Of a stretch of 64,000 bases of DNA, positions 9,239 through 18,403 are shown one piece after another. The stretch's first letter is position 1. Every line of letters starts with the position of its first letter. This DNA comes from an uncultured Collinsella sp. Lineage in GTDB: Bacteria; Actinomycetota; Coriobacteriia; Coriobacteriales; Coriobacteriaceae. Both the position numbers and the translations under genes were made by a program. The notes beneath the pieces are model-generated. The model made no database searches. It was not told the DNA's origin and saw only the letters and a list, made by a program, of their open reading frames with translations. The stretch spans positions 16,983 to 80,982 of the forward strand of contig CALULJ010000005.1 in NCBI GenBank assembly GCA_944321445.1. Reading direction: 5' to 3'.

Positions 9239-9586
9239 ATGGAGTGGATTACGGCGGCAGAGGCGGCGCAACGTTGGGGCATCACGGCGCGTCGCGTGCA
9301 GGTCTTCTGTTCTCAGGGACGCATCTCGGGCGCGGAAAAGCTCGGTGGCAGCTGGCGTATCCCCGAGGGCGCGGTCAAGCCCGACGACCCGCGCAGGGGA
9401 GCGCTCGATGTCCACCCATCAGCCGTACCTCAACCGCAGCGTGCGTACCCCCCCCCGCTGCGCCAACCTCATGCCGCTCATGAACACCGCGTTCACGCCT
9501 GGTACCGCCAGCGCCTTCGTGGATTCTCTCGCTCCGGGTCCGCGTGCAAGTGTGGCTCGCGCAGAGCTCGCGTACTTCACCGGTGA
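9239..9586 (+). CDS. Excisionase-like HTH segment of a split LuxR regulator
   Basis: Starts MEWITAAEAAQRWGITARR after GGAGGA, 5-6 bases upstream. Residues 1-55 form a MerR/excisionase-like winged helix-turn-helix (VQVFCSQGRISGAEKLGG, SWRIPEGAVKPDDPR). Beyond that, the frame runs into low-complexity, non-conserved sequence overlapping the LuxR gene. At 9448-9456 there is a run of nine C; removing one joins this frame to the LuxR frame at CANLMPLMN, giving a 403-residue protein. Similar HTH-LuxR fusions occur in Coriobacteriia (family knowledge). So this is either the N-terminus of a frameshifted gene, a phase-variable gene, or a sequencing slip. Confidence 0.7.
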   Translation: MEWITAAEAAQRWGITARRVQVFCSQGRISGAEKLGGSWRIPEGAVKPDDPRRGALDVHPSAVPQPQRAYPPPLRQPHAAHEHRVHAWYRQRLRGFSRSGSACKCGSRRARVLHR

Positions 9587-10451
9587 TGCCGCGTCTGCGC
9601 GTTCCCTCGCCGCCCCGCTCCTCAAAAGCGATGACGTCCAAGCCCGACTTTCCGCATGCCTCATCTACACGTATGCAAACCTAGCCCTCGGCTGCGTGAA
9701 CGACGCGCGCTTCGCCCTCGATGCTGCGCGCGGTGCCATCAACATCGCATCAGGGGGTTCACCGGAACTGATAGCGCTCGCGGCGTTCATCGCGAACACC
9801 GCGAGCGCGCTTCTGCACCTGCCGACGCCCGAAGGCATGCCGTCTGCAGCCGATGCCCTGCCGCATCTGCCTGCTGGTCTGCGATTCTTCTCTTGCTACG
9901 TGCAAGCGCATCGCCTGTATTTGGAGGGTTCGTACGAAACGAGCCTCGGTATCATTCAGGGGGCGTTCGCCATGGCGGATGCGGTGTATCCCATTCCCGC
10001 CATCTACCTGCATCTGGCTGCCGTTATGAACCTCGTGAGCCTTCGTCGCACCGATGAGGCGCGAAGGCACATCCTCGCCGCGTGGGAACTCGCGCGCCCC
10101 GACGGATTAATCGAGGCGTTCGGCGAGCACCACGGCCTTCTGGGCGGCATGCTGGAGGCCGCGATCAAGCCGGCGTGGCCGGATGACTTCAGGCGCATCA
10201 TCGACATCACGTACCGCTTTTCTGCCGGCTGGCGACGCGTCCATAACCCGCTTTCGGGCGACAGCGTGGCGGATAACCTTACCACCACCGAGTTCGCGGT
10301 GTGCATGCTCGCTGCGCGCGGATGGTCTAACTCCGAGATCGCCGAGCACATGGGCTTCTCGGTGAACCGTGTGAAGGAGTGCCTGTCCAACGCGTTTCGC
10401 AAGCTCGGGGTGACGAGCCGCAAGGATCTCGCGCAATTCATGCTTTCATAG
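9408..10451 (+). CDS. LuxR-type transcriptional regulator (C-terminal part of split locus)
   Basis: A 347-residue reading frame with an all-helical, TPR-like sensor region (residues about 40-270, repeated Ala-rich helix pairs) and a C-terminal LuxR/GerE helix-turn-helix (LTTTEFAVCMLAARGWSNSE, FSVNRVKECLSNAFRKLGV). The ATG at 9408 has GGGGAG seven bases upstream, so it could be translated alone. The preceding excisionase-like HTH in another frame is probably its natural N-terminus. Family members of this architecture are orphan regulators in gut Coriobacteriia; the inducer and targets are unknown. It lies just upstream of the large SLH surface-protein gene, a possible target. Confidence 0.8.
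   Translation: MSTHQPYLNRSVRTPPRCANLMPLMNTAFTPGTASAFVDSLAPGPRASVARAELAYFTGDAASARSLAAPLLKSDDVQARLSACLIYTYANLALGCVNDARFALDAARGAINIASGGSPELIALAAFIANTASALLHLPTPEGMPSAADALPHLPAGLRFFSCYVQAHRLYLEGSYETSLGIIQGAFAMADAVYPIPAIYLHLAAVMNLVSLRRTDEARRHILAAWELARPDGLIEAFGEHHGLLGGMLEAAIKPAWPDDFRRIIDITYRFSAGWRRVHNPLSGDSVADNLTTTEFAVCMLAARGWSNSEIAEHMGFSVNRVKECLSNAFRKLGVTSRKDLAQFMLS
9448..9456. repeat. Nine-C homopolymer at the frame junction
   Basis: Nine consecutive C within GTA-C9-GCTG. With nine C the upstream HTH frame misses the LuxR frame; with eight it reads straight into CANLMPLMN. Poly-C runs of this size are classic slippage sites for phase variation. Confidence 0.9.
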
Positions 10452-10581
10452 CGCCTGCCGGCAACTTTCCTCCTCCCCAAATTGCGCTAGCTGCCGGGTA
10501 GGAGACGTGGATATCTCCTCCTTAATAATGGGTTTATGGCTCGTAATGAGGCAGAAAACCCGACAGAGCAGGAGGTAGAAG

Positions 10582-13500
10582 ATGCCGAGAAGAAGGATCT
10601 GGTCGGTGCTCGCGGCGGTGCTGCTGTGCCTGGTGATGCTTCCGGCCACGGCGTGGGCTGAGTATGTTGCTCCGAACAAGTTGTTAGTGGGCAGCACAAA
10701 CGTTGTGGCAGGTGGCTATTGGACGACAAATGACGATGGCAGCCTGACGGCGGCAGACAGCTCCAACTACAATGTTCATTACGATGGCAACGGCAATCTC
10801 TGGCTGAAGGATGCCAATATCGCTGGACAGGGACAGGGCTTTGAAGGCGCCACCGGCATTTATGCATATTATGATGAATGGGTAGATACTGATATCGCTC
10901 TGACCATTCATCTGGATGGCGAGAATTCCGTATCGAATGGCTATCCTATCTATGTTGGTCCTTGGGGCGGAAGCGCAAGTCTGACCATTACCGGTGCGGG
11001 CAGTCTAACCGCTACTGGAACATTTGGGGGAAACGGTGGAATATTTGTTAAAGGCGATACGAGCAGTCTGACCATTGAAGATGGAGCGAATGTAATGGTC
11101 AACTGTGAGCGCTCGTCAGCTGTCACAATCATCGCGGACGCGCTCGGTAAGGGTACTTTGAAGGTCGACGATGCTACGCTCCAGGCTTACGGCTTCGTGA
11201 TAGATGAGCCTGGCAATCCGTACGGAATTTGTTTTAGTTATTCGGGGAGTAAAGACGAAATCGTTGATGGTAGCAGGGTTCTGACGGTATCCGGCGACAG
11301 TATTGTCCGTACAAATTATATGCAGGCAACATATACCGATCTCGTTATCATGCCTTCGACACAAGATGGCGGCATCGTCTTCGACGGCAGCGACGGTACC
11401 GTGTACGGCGATATGACCCTGCAAGAGGATCTGTCCATTGGCGAGGGTGAGAGCCTGACATTGGATAATGGGGCAAGCCTGGACGCCAATGGCCACAATG
11501 TGATCGTGGATGGCGGCACGGTGGACGACGGTATCAAGAACAGCTTGGGCGACAGCGTGAAGTACACGCCGTCAATCACGACCGCAAGCCTGTCTAACGG
11601 CACCGTGGGCACATCCTACAAGCAGACCCTTGTGGCCACTGGCTCCGACACCATCACATGGAGCGTCACCAGCGACTCCCTGCCCACGGGCTTGAGCCTT
11701 GATGGCAGCACCGGCGCGATAACCGGCACCCCCACCGCGGAGGGCTCGAGCACCTTTACCGTGAAGGCTGAAAACAGCTACGGCAGCGATAGCAAGGAAT
11801 ATACCCTGACCATCGCCCCCAAGCAGACGGTCTCCGTCACCGGCGTGACGCTGAGCGCAACCAGCCTGACCCTGAATGAGAAGGAGACGGCCATCCTCAC
11901 CGCCACGGTGGAGCCGGCCGACGCCACCAACCAGAAGGTGACGTGGAGCAGCAGCGCTCCCGGTGTCGCCACGGTGGACGCGAACGGCAAGGTGACCGCC
12001 GTGGGCGCGGGCACCGCCACCATCACCGTCACCACGGCGGACGGCGGCAAGACCGCGACCTGCACGGTTACTGTGACCGCGAAGACGAGCATCGTCGGTC
12101 ATCCCGTTGACGTCACCGTTGATGAGGGGTCAAGTGCCACTTTTTCCGTTCAGGCAACAGGAAGCGGAACCCTGACCTACCAGTGGCAGCAGAGCGCTGA
12201 CGGTACCGCGTGGACAGACATTCCCGGCGCCACCTCCGCTTCCTACACCGTCCCTGCTGCCACGATGGAGATGGATGGCCACCAGTATCGCTGCGTCGTC
12301 ACGGGCGACGGCGGTGAAGCAGCGAGCGATGCTGCCACACTGTCGGTAACCGCGGCCGTGTTCAAGATCTCCGCTTCTCCCGAGGCGCTGGACTTCGGTT
12401 CTGTCTACGTTGGCTACGACGTGCCTGCGGCGCAAACGGTGACTGTTGCGAACGAGGGCAACAAGAACGTGACCCTTGTGCAGCCGTCGTCTGCGGAATT
12501 CGAGATTGGTGCGCTCTCCGCGACCGAGCTCGCGCCGGGCGATGACGCCACGTTTACCGTGCAGCCCAAGGAAGGGCTCGGGGTCGGCGCGCATAACGAG
12601 GATCTGGCCGTTGCCGCATCGGATGGCGCTACCGCGCGCGTTGAGCTGTCCTTTACCGTTCGCTCGCGCCCCTATATCCCGCCGGTGTCGTCCGGTCCCG
12701 ATTGGGATGATGTGGTCGAGGACATCTCTTCCGCCAAACCGGGAGATCGCGTTTCGGTAGACATGGACAGCGAGACCGTGCTGCCCGCCGAGGTCATCGA
12801 GGCGCTTGCCGGCCGCGACGTGACGCTCGTGTTGGAGATGGAAGACGACGTTGCCTGGGAGATCGCGGGTACCGATGTGCCTGCGGACGCGTCGTATGAG
12901 GATGTCGACATGGGCGTGTCGCTGGGTGGCGACGCCATTCCCGTCGATGTGGTGAACCTCGTGACCGGTGAGTTTGGCACCGTGCAGGTGATGCTTGAGC
13001 ACGACGGCCCGTTTGGCTTCAAGGCGACGCTTGTCGCGCCCATGGGCGAGGACGTCGCGGGTATGTATGCCAACCTGTACCGCTACGACGACGATGCGGA
13101 AGCGCTGGACTTCGAGGTGTCCGGTGTTGTGGATGAGAACGGCGCCGTTCGCCTGGCGATCGACCATGCCTCTTCGTGGCTCATCGCGCTCGATGCGCGC
13201 AGCCATGCGCTGCCGTTTGCCGATGCCGACGAGGACCTGTGGTACTCCGAGGCCGTGCGCTGGGCGTGGCTGCACGGCGTCATGACCGGCTACGCCGACG
13301 GCTCGGGGCGCTTCGGTACGGACGACTCGCTCACCCGCGCGCAGATGGCCGCGGTGCTGTACAACGTGGCGGGCAAGCCTGATGTGGATGTGTCTGGGCT
13401 GCCGGGGGACTGCGACGGTGACGCCTGGTACGCCTCCTGCGTGTCCTGGGCGCTTGGTGTCGGCGTGTTCAACGGGTACGGCGACGGTTCGGCCTTCGGT

Positions 13501-13782
13501 CCGGACGATCCGCTCACCCGCGAGCAGGCGGCCTGCGTCCTCATGAACGCCGCGTCGGTGCTGGGGGCCGATGTGTCTGCCCGCGCGGACCTCTCCGCGT
13601 TCCCCGATGCCGATGAGGTTTCCTCCTGGGCGTCTGACGCCTTGTCCTGGGCTGTCGCCGGGGGCGTGCTTTCCGGCGTCGAGACCGCGGGCGGCACGCG
13701 CGAGCTGCAGCCGACCCGCGCTTGCACGCGTGCCGAGATGGCCGCCCTCATGATGAACCTCTCCGCCCGCTCTGCGGAGTAG
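10582..13782 (+). CDS. Large secreted SLH-anchored surface protein with Ig-like domains
   Basis: A 1066-residue exported protein. Residues 1-26 are a signal peptide (MPRRRIWSVLAAVLL ... ATAWA). Residues 27-330 are a beta-rich region with LTIHLDGENSVS, LTITGAGSLTATG and LTIEDGANVMV repeats, as in carbohydrate-binding or beta-helix modules. Then come a putative Ig domain (about 330-410), BIG2 (about 413-500, VTWSSSAPGVATVDANG), a second Ig-like domain (503-590, LTYQWQQSADGTAW) and an anchor-D-like domain (592-690). Three SLH repeats end the protein (875-1066). The first 900 bases are clearly AT-richer than the rest, suggesting a recombined N-terminus. AGGAGG precedes the start. Probably an adhesin or glycan-binding protein. 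Confidence 0.85.
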   Translation: MPRRRIWSVLAAVLLCLVMLPATAWAEYVAPNKLLVGSTNVVAGGYWTTNDDGSLTAADSSNYNVHYDGNGNLWLKDANIAGQGQGFEGATGIYAYYDEWVDTDIALTIHLDGENSVSNGYPIYVGPWGGSASLTITGAGSLTATGTFGGNGGIFVKGDTSSLTIEDGANVMVNCERSSAVTIIADALGKGTLKVDDATLQAYGFVIDEPGNPYGICFSYSGSKDEIVDGSRVLTVSGDSIVRTNYMQATYTDLVIMPSTQDGGIVFDGSDGTVYGDMTLQEDLSIGEGESLTLDNGASLDANGHNVIVDGGTVDDGIKNSLGDSVKYTPSITTASLSNGTVGTSYKQTLVATGSDTITWSVTSDSLPTGLSLDGSTGAITGTPTAEGSSTFTVKAENSYGSDSKEYTLTIAPKQTVSVTGVTLSATSLTLNEKETAILTATVEPADATNQKVTWSSSAPGVATVDANGKVTAVGAGTATITVTTADGGKTATCTVTVTAKTSIVGHPVDVTVDEGSSATFSVQATGSGTLTYQWQQSADGTAWTDIPGATSASYTVPAATMEMDGHQYRCVVTGDGGEAASDAATLSVTAAVFKISASPEALDFGSVYVGYDVPAAQTVTVANEGNKNVTLVQPSSAEFEIGALSATELAPGDDATFTVQPKEGLGVGAHNEDLAVAASDGATARVELSFTVRSRPYIPPVSSGPDWDDVVEDISSAKPGDRVSVDMDSETVLPAEVIEALAGRDVTLVLEMEDDVAWEIAGTDVPADASYEDVDMGVSLGGDAIPVDVVNLVTGEFGTVQVMLEHDGPFGFKATLVAPMGEDVAGMYANLYRYDDDAEALDFEVSGVVDENGAVRLAIDHASSWLIALDARSHALPFADADEDLWYSEAVRWAWLHGVMTGYADGSGRFGTDDSLTRAQMAAVLYNVAGKPDVDVSGLPGDCDGDAWYASCVSWALGVGVFNGYGDGSAFGPDDPLTREQAACVLMNAASVLGADVSARADLSAFPDADEVSSWASDALSWAVAGGVLSGVETAGGTRELQPTRACTRAEMAALMMNLSARSAE

Positions 13783-13805
13783 GTCTCGAGCTGCAACGCG
13801 TAACA

Positions 13806-13838
13806 CGGCGCCGGCGGGAATTTCCCCCGCCGGTGCCG
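13806..13838 (+). terminator. GC-rich hairpin after the SLH gene
   Basis: Near-perfect stem GGCGCCGGCGGG / CCCGCCGGTGCC around an A/T-rich loop, 24 bases after the stop. It lacks a T-run, so it may act only as a stability element. Confidence 0.45.
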
Positions 13839-13840
13839 CT

Positions 13841-13955
13841 CTGTCCCCAATGGGGACGGGGGTCCCAGGGGACAAAATGTCCCCTCCCGGGACAGGCCTC
13901 GTGGCGTCTCGGGGGACGGGGGTGGCAGGCGCCATTTTGGCGTCTGGGGGGACGG
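13841..13955. repeat. Family B GC-rich tandem repeat, locus 1
   Basis: Two related units built on GGGGACGGGGGT followed by short hairpins (GGGGACAAAATGTCCCC; GGCGCCATTTTGGCGTC). Related blocks are at 19817, 36536, 63397 and 63665. No coding sequence is seen here. Confidence 0.8.
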
Positions 13956-13980
13956 GTTTCCTGCGGCGGAGCTGCAAAGT

Positions 13981-14040
13981 GGGAAAAAAGTGCCTGTCCC
14001 TATTTTCCCAAGCGGGAAAATAGGGACAGGCACTTTTTTC
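13981..14040. repeat. Family A REP pair, inverted
   Basis: Reverse copy at 13981-14009 and forward copy at 14014-14040 with a four-base spacer, forming one long potential hairpin. The forward copy lacks the final CCC. It lies between the SLH gene and the rpsT terminator. Confidence 0.9.
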
Positions 14041-14042
14041 AC

Positions 14043-14074
14043 AAAAAAGGACCTCGCTGGCGAAGGCGGGGTCC
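14043..14074 (-). terminator. Intrinsic terminator of rpsT
   Basis: On the minus strand, GGACC-CCGC pairs with GCG-AGGTCC and is followed by six T, about 30 bases after the rpsT stop. Confidence 0.8.
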
Positions 14075-14102
14075 TTTGCAATCAACGTTGTACCGTTGGG
14101 TG

Positions 14103-14366
14103 CTACTCCATGGAGTTGACCAGGTGCTGCACGCCGGACTTGCGGTTGGCAGCCTGGTTCTTGTGGATGACGCCCTTGGCGACAGCCTTGTCGAGCGCAC
14201 GGTTGGCGCGGGTGGCCGCAGCGGAGGCGGCAGCCTTGTCGCCGGACTCGACGGCGGCGTGCACGTGCTTGATCAGGGTCTTGAGCTCGGAGCGAATCGC
14301 CTTGTTGCGGACGCGGGCCACCTCGGCGGTGCGGATACGCTTCTTCTGAGACTTGATGTTTGCCAC
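14103..14366 (-). CDS. rpsT: 30S ribosomal protein S20
   Basis: Primary 16S rRNA-binding protein of the small subunit. The 87-residue lysine- and alanine-rich helical product starts MANIKSQKKRIRTAEVARVR and ends GVQHLVNSME, typical of bacterial S20. GAAAGGAA upstream of the start is the ribosome-binding site. It is a single gene between its own promoter and terminator, divergent from lepA, an arrangement common in Gram-positives. Confidence 0.97.
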   Translation of the reverse strand: MANIKSQKKRIRTAEVARVRNKAIRSELKTLIKHVHAAVESGDKAAASAAATRANRALDKAVAKGVIHKNQAANRKSGVQHLVNSME

Positions 14367-14444
14367 TTGCAGAGTTCCTTTCGAATGTTTCTAAAAGCCT
14401 AAAACGCTCGGCCTCTGAGACACGGTTGAGGTCACAACTTGGGG

Positions 14445-14453
14445 AGTATAGCA
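14445..14453 (-). promoter_or_regulatory. Extended -10 promoter of rpsT
   Basis: On the minus strand TGCTATACT is an extended -10, about 80 bases upstream of the rpsT start. A weak -35 (TTTTCC) sits 17 bases further upstream. Confidence 0.5.
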
Positions 14454-14564
14454 CGCATACGCTGGGAGGAAAAGACAAGAAGCTGTGGAATAGCCGTGAT
14501 GCTCACGATATGTGCACGAGTGCGCACGCGCGCCAGACCATCTGCATCGGGTATGATAGGCCAC

Positions 14565-16373
<1,809 letters not shown>

Positions 16374-16384
16374 CGTGCCCCGGC

Positions 16385-16448
16385 GGGAAAATAGGGACAG
16401 GCACTTTTTTCCCAGCAATGGGAAAAAAGTGCCTGTCCCTATTTTCCC
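16385..16448. repeat. Family A REP pair, inverted
   Basis: Forward copy 16385-16413 and reverse copy 16420-16448, both full length (29 bases), separated by six bases between lepA and dusB. The pair can fold as one hairpin. Confidence 0.92.
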
Positions 16449-16471
16449 GCTCCGTATTGGAAAGGTGACTC

Positions 16472-17503
16472 GTGGGAATCTCTAACGGATCGGAGCTTTT
16501 GCGCGCTGCCTATGCCGTGCAGCCGTTTTTGCTGGCGCCGATGGCGGGTGTGACCGATGCGGCATATCGCATCATGTGCCGCCGCCGCGGTGCCGCCATG
16601 GCATATTCCGAGATGGTGAGCGTCGCCGGCCTGGCCTATGCGAGCAACAAGACCTGGCGGCTCGTGCTTCCCGAAGACGAGGAGCCACAGATCTGCGTGC
16701 AGCTGTTCGGCTCCAAGCCCGAGCAGTTCGCGAGCGCGGTCGACGCCGTGCAGGAGCGCGTGGGGGAGAAGCTTTCGCTCATCGACATCAACATGGCGTG
16801 TCCGGCGCGCAAGGTCATCACCAAAGGCGAGGGCTCGGCGCTGATGGAGACGCCTGAGCTTGCGGCCGACATCGTGCGCGCGGCGGTCTCGCGCGCCGAG
16901 GTGCCCATCACCGTGAAGATGCGCATCGCCTTCCGCACGGGCGAGCGCACGGCTCCCGAGCTGGCGCGCCGCCTGGAGGATGCGGGCGTGGCCGCGGTGG
17001 CGGTGCACGGGCGCACGGCAAAGCAGCTCTATACCGGGCAAGCCGACTGGTCGATCATCGACGAGGTAGCGCGCGCCGTTGACGTGCCCGTCGTGGGCTC
17101 GGGCGACGTGTTTTGCTCCGAGGACGCAGCACGGATGCTACGCGAGACGGCGGCATCTGCCGTGTTCATCGCCCGTGGCACCTATGGCAACCCCTGGGTG
17201 TTCGATGATGCCCGCGCGCTTGCGACGGACGGAACGCCGGTGCCCCAACGTAGCGCACACGAGCGCCTGGAGGCGCTGCGCGAGCACTTGGGGCTTGTTC
17301 ATCGCTATCTTCCCTTCATGGCGCGCGCTCGTACGTTTGCCACCTGGTACTTGAAGGGCATGCCGCACGCCGCTGCCTGGCGCGGCCGCGTGGTGAAATG
17401 CACGAGCTACGAGGACTTCATGGCGCTGGTGGACGAGATCGAGGCCGATGTGACCGCCTGCGAGGGGATTTTGGCCGCGGGCGGGTCTTTGCCGCCACTG
17501 TAA
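16472..17503 (+). CDS. dusB: tRNA-dihydrouridine synthase, DusB type
   Basis: FMN-dependent reductase that converts uridines in the tRNA D-loop to dihydrouridine. The 343-residue TIM barrel starts at GTG with AAGGTG upstream. Motifs: LAPMAGVTDAAYR, QLFGSKPEQFA, DINMACPARKVITKGEGSAL with the catalytic Cys, VHGRTAKQLYTGQADW, and VVGSGDVF. The C-terminal helical RNA-binding domain is present. Called DusB by overall similarity to the single bacterial-type Dus of Gram-positives. It is followed by a long inverted repeat. Confidence 0.92.
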   Translation: MGISNGSELLRAAYAVQPFLLAPMAGVTDAAYRIMCRRRGAAMAYSEMVSVAGLAYASNKTWRLVLPEDEEPQICVQLFGSKPEQFASAVDAVQERVGEKLSLIDINMACPARKVITKGEGSALMETPELAADIVRAAVSRAEVPITVKMRIAFRTGERTAPELARRLEDAGVAAVAVHGRTAKQLYTGQADWSIIDEVARAVDVPVVGSGDVFCSEDAARMLRETAASAVFIARGTYGNPWVFDDARALATDGTPVPQRSAHERLEALREHLGLVHRYLPFMARARTFATWYLKGMPHAAAWRGRVVKCTSYEDFMALVDEIEADVTACEGILAAGGSLPPL

Positions 17504-17541
17504 AAAGCGGCCAGATCCAATTCACATATCGCAAGAGTATC

Positions 17542-17685
17542 TTTGCAAAAACTCGGCGGTTTGGATTGATTTTAAATGCCGGGTCCGTATTGGAATCCTT
17601 TTGACCTTGGCGTTTATGCTGGTCTAGAGGTTGCTTATGTAGACCCGTGCTAGAAAATCAATCCAAACCGCCGAGTTTTTGCAAA
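17542..17685. repeat. Family C long inverted repeat, copy 1
   Basis: Perfect 32-base arms at 17542-17573 and 17654-17685, starting TTTGCAAAAACTCGGCGG, enclose about 80 bases with a conserved GGGTCCGTATTGG block. Related elements follow hemW and recO. Arm sequence differs from the others, yet complementarity is perfect. Confidence 0.88.
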
Positions 17686-17725
17686 GTGGGTCTGTGCGCC
17701 AAAAGGATGCATTCGCCTGAATGAA

Positions 17726-17793
17726 AAGGCGCAAAACACCGAACGCAAAGGGTGCAAAATACCGAATGGGCAGGGCGTAAAATCCCGAACGGC
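17726..17793. repeat. Three imperfect 22-23 base tandem repeats
   Basis: Units at 17726, 17748 and 17771 follow the pattern AAGGGYGYAAAAYMCCGAAY. They could be operator repeats. No gene is seen between them and the LexA box at 17889. The rest of the 470-base gap after dusB holds only the family C element. Confidence 0.7.
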
Positions 17794-17888
17794 CAACAAA
17801 GCCCCTGGTAGTCAACGATGATATGGCATGCAATCTCAAACGGCAGTGTGGGAATCGTCGCCCTAGGCATCAGGCTTGCTGAAAGGCA

Positions 17889-17916
17889 GAACATACGTTC
17901 GTATATTGGGTATACT
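17889..17916 (+). promoter_or_regulatory. LexA box and -10 element before the small hydrophobic peptide
   Basis: GAACATACGTTC (17889-17900), followed by G, matches the Gram-positive LexA consensus CGAACRNRYGTTYG. A TATACT -10 lies at 17911-17916, so the box covers the -35 region. This predicts SOS induction of the 25-residue peptide downstream. Confidence 0.65.
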
Positions 17917-17973
17917 AACGGTATCGAGCGGGCGGTGCCCTCCGAGTCTCGCAGGGAGAAAGGAGGGATCCCG

Positions 17974-18051
17974 TTGGTGAAGCTCACTGAGCTGCTTCTC
18001 GCAGCTGCGATCCTTATCGCGTTTGTCGTCGTCTTGATCCTCGTGGTCTAG
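17974..18051 (+). CDS. Tiny membrane peptide, candidate SOS-induced type I toxin
   Basis: Encodes 25 residues from TTG (24 from GTG at 17977). It begins with VKLTELLLAAAILIAF and continues as one uninterrupted hydrophobic helix of Val, Leu and Ile with no charged tail. AGGAGG at 17961-17966 gives ideal spacing. CCCTCC at 17938-17943 could pair with GGAGGG at 17962-17967 and hide the ribosome-binding site, as in many type I toxin mRNAs. A LexA box lies in the promoter. Size, composition and layout resemble holin-like (Hol-Tox/TxpA) and TisB-type peptides. No homology search was possible; a leader peptide is the alternative. Confidence 0.5.
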   Translation: MVKLTELLLAAAILIAFVVVLILVV

Positions 18052-18084
18052 CGACCCTTCCGGTGGGTGAGCCCTTAAACGGGA

Positions 18085-18110
18085 ACAACCGCCTCGGCCA
18101 AGGCGGTTGT
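18085..18110. terminator. Hairpin after the small peptide, possibly two-way
   Basis: Perfect 10-base stem ACAACCGCCT / AGGCGGTTGT with a six-base loop, 34 bases after the peptide stop. No T-run on either side. It may end the toxin mRNA, the opposing RNA, or both. Confidence 0.5.
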
Positions 18111-18172
18111 CCTGTGTGGGTAAACCCACCATTTCAATTAGTCTGGCAGGAGGGCTTTAAACCTTCTGCTCG
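18085..18172 (-). ncRNA. Possible antisense RNA opposite the 3' end of the peptide mRNA
   Basis: On the minus strand a TTTGGGTATACT promoter-like sequence (TATACT at 18178-18183) mirrors the TTGGGTATACT at the peptide promoter. A transcript from about 18172 would run toward the hairpin and overlap the toxin mRNA 3' end, the convergent layout of txpA/ratA. The -35 is weak. The remaining bases up to hemW (18190-18403) show no gene. Confidence 0.28.
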
Positions 18173-18403
18173 TACTGAGTATACCCAAACGCAGCCCTGC
18201 GTGGCGTGGGTATTTTCCAGGGCGCGGGGCGCCCGAGCACAGCGGTCGCTACTCGTTATGAGATGCCTGCGCGTGTATGGGCGCCCTGAGCTATCGCGGG
18301 GGATAGGCGTTTCGTCATCGCGTAGGTTGGCGCGTTTCTATGGGAGAATGTCCATCGAATGCCCGATCGCGATAGCCGGTCGTCATGCGAATGGAGGATA
18401 CCT

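Noticed and set aside
9132..9407. An upstream extension of the LuxR frame from ATG at 9132
   Set aside because: The 92 extra residues are Arg-rich with no motif, while the HTH domain in the other frame has a good ribosome-binding site and clear homology.
17726..17793. CRISPR array
   Set aside because: Three short imperfect repeats with no spacers and no cas genes nearby. The family B tandem units also lack unique spacers.
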